Positions 6,466 through 12,225 of a stretch of 12,225 bases of DNA are shown here, piece by piece (the first letter of the stretch is position 1; the number at the start of each line of letters is the position of its first letter). A program made the position numbers and the translations under genes. The notes below the pieces were generated by a model. It was not told the DNA's origin, ran no database searches, and was given only the letters and a program-made list of their open reading frames with translations. Source of the stretch: Candidatus Competibacteraceae bacterium (lineage in GTDB: Bacteria; Pseudomonadota; Gammaproteobacteria; Competibacterales; Competibacteraceae); contig JAAUQA010000044.1 in NCBI GenBank assembly GCA_012032855.1, positions 1 through 12,225 on the forward strand. Reading direction: 5' to 3'.

Positions 6466-6809
6466 GTGAGTGAATACAGAACCGTCAATGATGCCCTGAC
6501 TGTTTTTCAGTCTGGCCCTCATGCACCAGATTGGGACAATGCCGCTTGTTTCTTGCTCAGCGAGCAGACGCCGGCTGCTATCCGCAATCAAGTGGAAGAC
6601 TCTATTAGCGAAGTCGTACAGAAGATACATGGTTTACCTTCCAGGCGAACGCCTACACGCAAGCTGATGAGGCGGTGATGACCATGCGCGAATTATCCAC
6701 TCAGTTAGGTATCAGCGAACATCAGCTCATGGCGTGGGCACGCTGGTTTGAAACGCGCTATGGCGAATCAGTCATACGTCGCACCGATCGGTTGCACCAC
6801 ATTCAATAA
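6466..6809 (+). CDS. Small HTH-like protein of unknown family (one frame break)
   Basis: I do not recognise the family. The GTG at 6466 follows AGAGG by 8 bases; a TTG at 6448 is an alternative. The first part reads VSEYRTVNDALTVFQSG and onward. At the TTT run 6633-6635 one T appears missing; adding it joins KIHG to FTFQANAYTQADEAVMTM and gives a 114-residue protein ending at 6809. The segment MRELSTQLGISEHQLMAWAR resembles a helix-turn-helix of the MerR/excisionase type (ELxxxLGxSxxxLxxW). Its position between the divergent TAXI receptor gene and the TRAP permease gene suggests a local regulator. If the break were real, the first frame would end at 6678 after about 70 residues, without the HTH. 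The opposite-strand reading at 6403-6630 has no such support. Confidence 0.5.
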
Positions 6810-6811
6810 AC

Positions 6812-6826
6812 GCTCGCACGGCGAGC
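6812..6826 (+). repeat. Short hairpin after the HTH-like gene
   Basis: GCTCGC and GCGAGC flank an ACG triloop three bases after the TAA stop. The stem is GC-rich and well placed for a transcript end, but no T-run follows, so it is not a standard intrinsic terminator. Confidence 0.4.
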
Positions 6827-6852
6827 TGTAGCAAACAATGCGCAAAATTTTC

Positions 6853-6867
6853 GCCCTAGAATAGGGC
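6853..6867. repeat. Short hairpin GCCCTA/TAGGGC
   Basis: A perfect 6-bp stem with a GAA loop, preceded on the plus strand by AAAATTTTC. It is the second small hairpin within 60 bases and lies between the HTH-like gene and the TRAP permease promoter region. Its role is unclear. Confidence 0.35.
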
Positions 6868-6885
6868 ATTAGACTAAGAACTCGT

Positions 6886-6912
6886 TTGACTCGGTTCTCG
6901 CTAAGTTATACA
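6886..6912 (+). promoter_or_regulatory. Candidate promoter for the TRAP permease gene
   Basis: TTGACT (6886-6891) and TATACA (6907-6912) resemble the -35 and -10 boxes, though the 15-bp spacer is shorter than usual. Transcription would start inside or just before the 34-bp-spaced direct repeats, leaving a leader of roughly 150 bases before the ATG at 7067. Confidence 0.35.
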
Positions 6913-6913
6913 A

Positions 6914-6977
6914 CTGTTTAACGTGGCAAAACATAATGGCACGGAATCTGTTTAACGTAGCAGAACGCATTGGCACG
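6914..6977. repeat. Two 30-bp direct repeats with 34-bp period upstream of the TRAP permease gene
   Basis: CTGTTTAACG starts both copies (6914 and 6948) and TGGCACG ends both; 25 of 30 positions agree. The 34-bp period is not a multiple of three and both frames soon stop, so this is not coding repetition in a surviving gene. The location just downstream of a candidate promoter suggests regulator sites or leader RNA structure; a decayed duplication is the alternative. Confidence 0.7.
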
Positions 6978-7066
6978 CTTGGGAGCAGTGAAAGCCCAAG
7001 CACAGCGCGATAATCAAAAATCCGCATCGGCCAGCGGCACACTATAACCACCGCGAGAGTCACACT

Positions 7067-9669
7067 ATGACTGACGAGAAACTCAACGGTCGGACGATTT
7101 CCGGGCAGGATGCTCGGGACATCGTCGCCCAAGTGGACACGGCGCCGTGAACCACAGGGAACGACCGGCAAGATTTTGATCGGCGTCGCCTTGACATGGT
7201 CCTTATTTCAACTGTGGTACGCCTCCCCCTTACCTTTTGTCTTCAACTTCGGCGTTTTCAACAGCACCGAAGCGCGCTCTATCCATCTAGCGTTCGCCAT
7301 CTTTTTGGCATTTACGGCGTATCCCGCTTTAAAACGCTCTCCTCGCGACTATATCCCGATTCAGGACTGGATATTCGCCGCGCTCGGTGCGTTCAGCGCC
7401 GCCTATCTGTTTCTGTTCTATCAAGAGGTGTCGCTGCGACCGGGTGCACCGATTTTAATGGATGTTATTGTGGCTTGCATCGGCATGGTAGCCCTATTGG
7501 AAGCGACGCGGCGCGCACTGGGTCCTCCCTTAGCGATCATCGCGATTATCTTGCTGATTTATACCTTCTTCGGGCCTTATATGCCCGATGTCATCAAGCA
7601 TAAAGGGGCCTCGCTGTTTCAGGTCACCAACCATCAATGGATTACTACCGAGGGTGTGTTCGGTGTCGCATTGGGCGTATCCACGGATTTCGTGTTTCTG
7701 TTCGTGCTGTTCGGGGCCTTGCTGGAACAAGCGGGGGCAGGTAATTATTTCATCAAAGTGGCGTTCTCTCTGTTGGGCCATCTGCGCGGCGGACCGGCCA
7801 AAGCGGCAGTGGTCGCCTCAGCCATGACCGGCATGATTTCCGGCTCGTCTATTGCTAACGTGGTCACTACCGGCACTTTCACCATTCCACTCATGAAGCG
7901 GGTGGGCTTCTCTGCTGAAAAGGCCGGCGCAGTCGAAGTGGCGTCCTCCACCAACGGCCAGTTGACGCCGCCGGTGATGGGGGCGGCTGCTTTTTTAATG
8001 GTGGAATATGTCGGAATTTCTTATCTGGAGGTCATCAAGCATGCCTTTTTGCCTGCGTTGATTTCTTATATCGCGCTGGTTTACATCGTGCATCTGGAAG
8101 CCATGAAAGCGGGCATGCAGGGGTTGCCCCGCGCGACCCAGAACACTTGGCGCAACGCTTATTCGTTTTCGTGTCGGTTTTCTTAGGGATGATCATCCTA
8201 ACCGCCGTGGTCTACTACGGGATCGGCTGGACCCGTACTGTATTCGGCACAGGCGCTCTCTGGATCGTGGGAACACTCATGCTGGGCGCTTATCTGGGCT
8301 TGCTCTGGTACGGCGCTCGTTATCCGGAACTGGCCGAAGACGATCCCAACGAGATGGCTTTGGCATTGCCGGAACCCGGCCCTACGGTCAAATCCGGTTT
8401 GTATTTTCTGCTACCGGTGTCGGTCCTGGTGTGGTGCCTGACGGTCGAACGGTTCTCCCCCGGTTTATCAGCCTTTTGGGCGACAGTCTTCATGGCGTTT
8501 ATCGTCATTACCCAACGGCCCATCATGGCGTTTTTCCGCGGTCACGGTGAATTCACCGCTGCCGTTCGCAGAGGGTTCAACGATCTATTCCACGGCCTAG
8601 TCACCGGCGCGCGTAATATGATCGGCATCGGTGTGGCAACTGCCGCCGCGGGCATCGTGGTCGGCACCGTGACCCTGACCGGCATTGGTTTGGTGATGAC
8701 CGAATTCATCGACTTGATTTCCGGTGGCAATCTGATGTTGGCATTGCTATTTACCGCGGTGATTTGTTTGATCTTGGGCATGGGCTTACCGACCACAGCC
8801 AATTACATCGTGGTGTCGGCATTGATGGCGCCGGTCTTGGTGGCGATGGGCGAACAAAACGGTCTGGTCATTCCGTTGATCGCAGTGCATATGTTTGTGT
8901 TTTATTTCGGCATCCTGGCCGACGACACGCCGCCGGTGGGGTTGGCGGCATTCGCAGCGGCGGCCATTTCCGGAGGTGATCCGATTCGCACGGGTATCCA
9001 AGGGTTTATGTATGACATCCGTACCGCGATCCTGCCTTTTCTTTTTATTTTTAACCATCAACTCCTGTTGATTGGTATCGACCACTGGTGCAATTGCTGT
9101 TCACCTTCATCGGCGCCGTTACAGCGATGCTGTTATTTGCAGCAGCGACTCAGGGCTACTTCCTGGTCAGAAACCGCCTGTGGGAGAGCGTCGTGCTGCT
9201 GCTGATCGCCTTTACGCTGTTCCGACCCGGCTTTTGGCTGGATCAGATCCATCCACCCAGGGAAATGGTCGAACCGACTAAGATTGCCGAAATCGCCGCC
9301 GAGAAACCAGCTGATGATCAAATCCGTTTAATCGTTGAAGGCGAGTCTCTGGGAGGCGATCTGGTCACTAAAACCATAGCCCTGCCGTTGGGTCCCAAAG
9401 CGTCCGGAGAAGAGCGTCTGGAAAATGCCGGATTGACCCTGCGCATGGAAAATGATCAGGTACTGGTCGATGCGGTCAGTTGGGGTAGCCCGGCTGCCGA
9501 AGCAGGTATCGAGTTCGACTGGGAGATCAAAGGGATTGAGCTCAAGCTGGAACGTCCGGCTAAGTTCTGGATGTATATACCGGCCGTGTTAGTGCTGATC
9601 GCGGTGATCGCGTTGCAACGACGCAGGAAAGATAAAGCGCCTGCCAACGGAGCAAAGGTGGCCGTTTAG
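7067..9669 (+). CDS. Fused TRAP transporter permease (DctQ+DctM, TAXI type) with C-terminal DUF3394 (three frame breaks)
   Basis: This is the inner-membrane part of a sodium-dependent TAXI-TRAP transporter, with the small 4-TM and large 12-TM subunits fused. The ATG at 7067 has only a weak GAGAG site 7 bases upstream. After a short cytoplasmic N-terminus come LFQLWYASPLPFVFNFGVF, many hydrophobic segments, and the DctM hallmarks STNGQLTPPVMGAAAF, GMGLPTTANYIV and ILADDTPPVGLAAFA. The final part (from about 9088) has two membrane segments around a soluble PDZ-like stretch (LVDAVSWGSPAAEAGI), matching DUF3394. Three breaks occur: an extra C at 7145-7146, a missing T at 8147-8148 and a missing G at 9087-9088. 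With these corrected the gene has 868 codons in one frame (867 residues), usual for this class. It works with the receptor encoded at 5234-6257. Confidence 0.9.
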
Positions 9670-9690
9670 CCGTCGGCAGTAATCCCAACC

Positions 9691-9718
9691 CCCTCTCCCG
9701 CCCCCCTGTGGGAGAGGG
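9691..9718. terminator. Hairpin at the convergent gene junction
   Basis: CCCTCTCCC (9691-9699) pairs perfectly with GGGAGAGGG (9710-9718) around a 10-base loop. It lies between the stops of the TRAP permease gene (plus) and the TPR gene (minus), with TTT following on the plus strand. It can act as a bidirectional transcript-end hairpin. Hairpins of this CCCTCTCCC type are also common dispersed intergenic repeats in proteobacterial genomes, so both readings may hold. Confidence 0.6.
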
Positions 9719-9731
9719 TTTAGAGGTGATG

Positions 9732-12225
9732 CTAGAACGTTCCGAACATACGTGGCTTTTCCGGCGCCGGCTGGGGCCGTTGTTCTTGGGCCTGCCGTCG
9801 CGCCGCTTCCTCGGCAGCCCGCTGGCGTTCAAGTTCTGCTTGCTGACGACGGGCTTGTTCAGCCTGGCGGCGCGCTTCTTCGGCTTTGCGCTGTTCTTCC
9901 AACTTAGCCTGGCGGCGTCGCTCTTCCTCGGCTGCTTTGCGCCGGGCTTGCTCGGTTTGGCGTTGTTTTTCCAAATTCGCCTGTCGACGCCGTTCATCTT
10001 CTAAAGCTTTACGCCGAGTCTCCTCCGCGCTTCGCTGGCGTTCTGTCTCAGCTTGTCGGCGTTGTGCTTCTTCCGCTTCTCTCCGTTGTTCTTGCTGCGC
10101 CAAGTCAGACTGTACTGCCTTGCGTAGGGCCAACAACTCAGGGTGATCGGGGGCTACGCCGAGACCTTTATCGATAGTATTTAAACTGGCTGGTAAGGAC
10201 CCGTTTCTTTGGTATCTTTCGGCTAATTTTAGATAACGATCGCCAATTTTTTGAAATCCCTGCTTGGCTTGCTCATTATCAGGATCAAGTTCCAGAATCT
10301 GTTGGTAGGTTTGATAGGCATTGTTGTCCGCAGGCGAGGTTAGTCTGAGCTGCTCTATTTGCTGTTCCGCCTGCTCCAATAACTGGGTTATGCGTTGTTG
10401 CTGCTCGCCCTCTCGTGACTTTTCCAACTCTTCAGCTCGTTTTGCTTGTACTTGTTCCAGCAGGGGGCGCAAGCTTTCATGATCCGGGGCTATCTGTAAG
10501 CCTTTTTTAATGCTGTCTAGGCTGGCCTGAAAATCCTCTTGCTGACTTTGCTGTTCAGCCAGTTGCTGATAACGATCAGCGAGAGTCGCTAATCCCTGCC
10601 GAGCTTGCTGATTATCGGGGTCAAGTTGCAAGACCGCCTGATAAGACTGGTAGGCATTATCATCAGCGGGGGGTATCCAGTTTTGATTCGTCCAACTGGC
10701 GATGCGCTTGATCCAATAGCCGAGCGATTTCCTGCTGTCGGCGTTCAGCCGCTGCTTGTGCTGTTTCTATTTCACCCAATTTTCCTTGCACTTGATCCTG
10801 CAATGCTAATAACAGCTTATTGTTAGGGGAAACCTTGAGTCCCTCGGTGATCTGCACCAAGCTCTCTTGCAGCTGTTCCTCTCGTTGCAGTTGTTTGGCC
10901 TGCTGGAGAAAATAGGCCGTTAACTGCTCTAAACCCTGCTGAGCCTCGGTATTATTAGAATCCAGCTCTAAAACCCTTTGGTAGTTTTCCGCAGCGTTGT
11001 CACCGGCCGGTTGAGTTAGCTGGGTTTTCTGGTTCCAATACTGCTGCGCCCGAGCGAGTCGTTGATCAATCTCTTGGTTTACGATGATTGCCTTTTTAAC
11101 CTCAGCACGAAGTGCTTGTAGGTTTTGATCTTGCGGCGCTACCCGTAATCCTTCCTCGATAGATGACATGCTTGCCGCCAACTGGCCTTTTTGCCGGAAT
11201 TGTTGGGCTTGCTGTTCAATATCTCGGCTCAGTTGATTCAGGCCCTTTTGGGCAGTCTCGTTATTGGAATCCAGTTGCAACACCTGCCGGAATGCCTGAT
11301 AGGCATTGGCATCGTTGGGCTGGGTTAATTGACCTTGCTGGCGATAGTGTTCCGCCTGTGCCAAAAGTTGGGCGATCTTTTGCTGCAGTTCCTCTTGGTC
11401 TTGAGCAGCATTGAAGGCGTTTTGCACCTCTTGCGCAACGACTGCATTTCTGCATTGTCGGGAAAGACCTGCAATATCTCGTCGATTTTGGCTAGGCTAT
11501 CCTGCCACTGGCCTTGATCTCGCAGTGCTTCGGCCTGTTGCTGATAGGTATCAATAATCCGTGCCAATCCCTGCTGAGCCCGGTCATTCTCCGCGTCCAA
11601 CGTCAGCACCTGTTGATAGGTTTCGTAGGCATTGTCCCCAGGTGGTTGCAGGAGTTGCGTTTGGTATTGCTCCGCCTGTGTTAGCAGCTGCTCAATTTCA
11701 TCCCTCAGCTTCTCTTGTCCACGTGCAGCAGCGAACGCCTCCAGCACCTCTTGCGCAACGACTGCATTCCTGCATTGTCGGGAAAGACCTGCAATATCTC
11801 GTCGATTTTGGCTAGGCTATCCTGCCACTGACCTTGATCTCGCAGTGCTTCGGCCTGTTGCCGATAGGTATCGACAATCTGTGCTAATCCCTGCTGAGCC
11901 CGCACATTCCCCGTATCCAACGCCAAAACCTGTCGATACGTCTCGTAGGCGTTATCTCCAGATGGCTGAATGAGTTGCGTTTGCTCCCGATACTGTTCCG
12001 CCTGCGACAATAATTGTTTGATCTGCCGCTCCTTGGCCAACGCGGTACGGATTCGTTCCTTTAATTGCTTGAGTCCTTCATGTTGAGCATTGATTTGTAG
12101 CCCGGCATCAATTTGTAAAAGCGCTTCCTGTTGTTTTCCTTCGTCCAGTAGGTTTTCTGCCCGTCGTTGATAATAGGCCACGGCATCGTCTGCTCCTTCA
12201 GGCGGCGCATCGGAAGGTGATTTGG
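9732..12225 (-). CDS. Large TPR-like repeat protein with charged helical C-terminus (partial, three frame breaks)
   Basis: This is a long repeat protein whose N-terminus lies past the right edge. It contains six repeats of about 103-113 residues, each with a segment like GDNAYETYQQVLxLDxxN, then AQQGL, then a helix pair with a SLxxIxxGLxVxPDN-type ending. These are TPR-like helical hairpins linked by longer helices. The last ~120 residues turn into a Glu/Arg-rich helix and end in PEKPRMFGTF. Breaks occur at 10666-10671 (six G where five restore LDTPADDNAYQ) and at about 11436 and 11756 (one base missing in the same sequence context). The function is unknown; a scaffold or binding role is inferred from the repeat type. 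The visible part shows no kinase or enzyme domain. Opposite-strand Leu/Cys-rich readings here are shadows of the repeats. Confidence 0.8.
9801..10088 (-). repeat. Four 24-residue (72-bp) charged helical repeats in the TPR protein tail
   Basis: Four consecutive 24-residue units start QRREAEEAQRR, RRKALEDERRR, RRKAAEEERRR and RRQAEQARRQQ and end in a run such as QRSAEET or QRKAEEA; a fifth unit begins (RRQAQEQR). Alternating Glu and Arg/Lys blocks predict a stable single alpha-helix or coiled coil of considerable length. Confidence 0.85.
11426..12070 (-). repeat. 320-bp tandem repeat within the TPR gene
   Basis: Two neighbouring repeat units are offset by exactly 320 bp. About 110 bp of each (11426-11535 and 11746-11855) are nearly identical, with only about two differences that I can see, while the rest of the unit is clearly more diverged. 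The period is one base short of 107 codons, because each copy carries the same frame break. Confidence 0.85.

Noticed and set aside
6403..6630. Minus-strand gene opposite the HTH-like gene
   Set aside because: No family similarity and poor start context; the plus strand gives a longer HTH-containing reading after one-base correction.
6812..6867. Rho-independent terminators after the HTH-like gene
   Set aside because: Two small perfect stems exist but neither is followed by a T-run, so they are listed only as repeats.
9708..10146. Plus-strand Leu/Cys/Arg-rich open frames opposite the TPR gene
   Set aside because: They are complements of the repetitive Glu/Arg-rich helix codons and have no ribosome binding site or recognisable domain.

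Overview
The window looks like chromosomal DNA of a Gram-negative proteobacterium, probably a gammaproteobacterium. The evidence is a Tat signal, a TAXI-type TRAP transporter, a membrane 4Fe-4S protein and a large periplasmic-looking TPR protein, at roughly balanced base composition. I cannot name the genus. I see no RNA genes, CRISPR array, phage gene or transposase.

Layout. (1) Positions 1-2718, minus strand: three genes joined by stop/start overlaps. In transcription order they encode a single-pass membrane protein (DUF6599-like), a Tat-exported DUF362 protein and a NapH/CcoG-like membrane 4Fe-4S protein that runs off the left edge. Together they look like an uncharacterised envelope redox module. 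(2) Positions 2796-4781, plus strand, divergent from the first block: larC and larE, two of the three genes for the nickel-pincer nucleotide (NPN) cofactor. Neither larB nor larA is in the window. (3) Positions 4748-5232: a small secreted protein gene on the minus strand whose 3' end overlaps larE, with a perfect TATAAT box beside a 47-bp palindrome and a second inverted repeat next to it. (4) Positions 5234-9669: a TAXI-TRAP uptake system split into divergent units. The solute-binding protein gene is on the minus strand and the fused permease (DctQ+DctM+DUF3394) on the plus strand. Between them lie a small helix-turn-helix-like gene and two sets of short direct repeats that could be operators. 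(5) Positions 9691-12225: a dispersed-type hairpin at a convergent junction, then a long minus-strand gene for a TPR-like repeat protein ending in a charged helical tail. Its N-terminus is outside the window.

A feature of the whole window is that about ten single-base frame breaks interrupt six of the ten genes, while the protein sequence on both sides stays well conserved. Most fall in short homopolymers, and I found no in-frame nonsense substitutions. Uncorrected sequencing or assembly indels are the simplest explanation, so interrupted genes are annotated here as single CDS with their breaks noted. Two breaks deserve care: the one in larC, because LarC is known to be made by programmed frameshifting in Lactobacillus, and the pair at identical positions in two neighbouring TPR repeats.

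The most interesting ideas are: a possible LarA-like active-site arrangement in the DUF362 protein beside larC-larE; the 81-bp in-frame tandem repeats in front of the 4Fe-4S protein; and the regulator-like gene with paired direct repeats inside the split TRAP locus.
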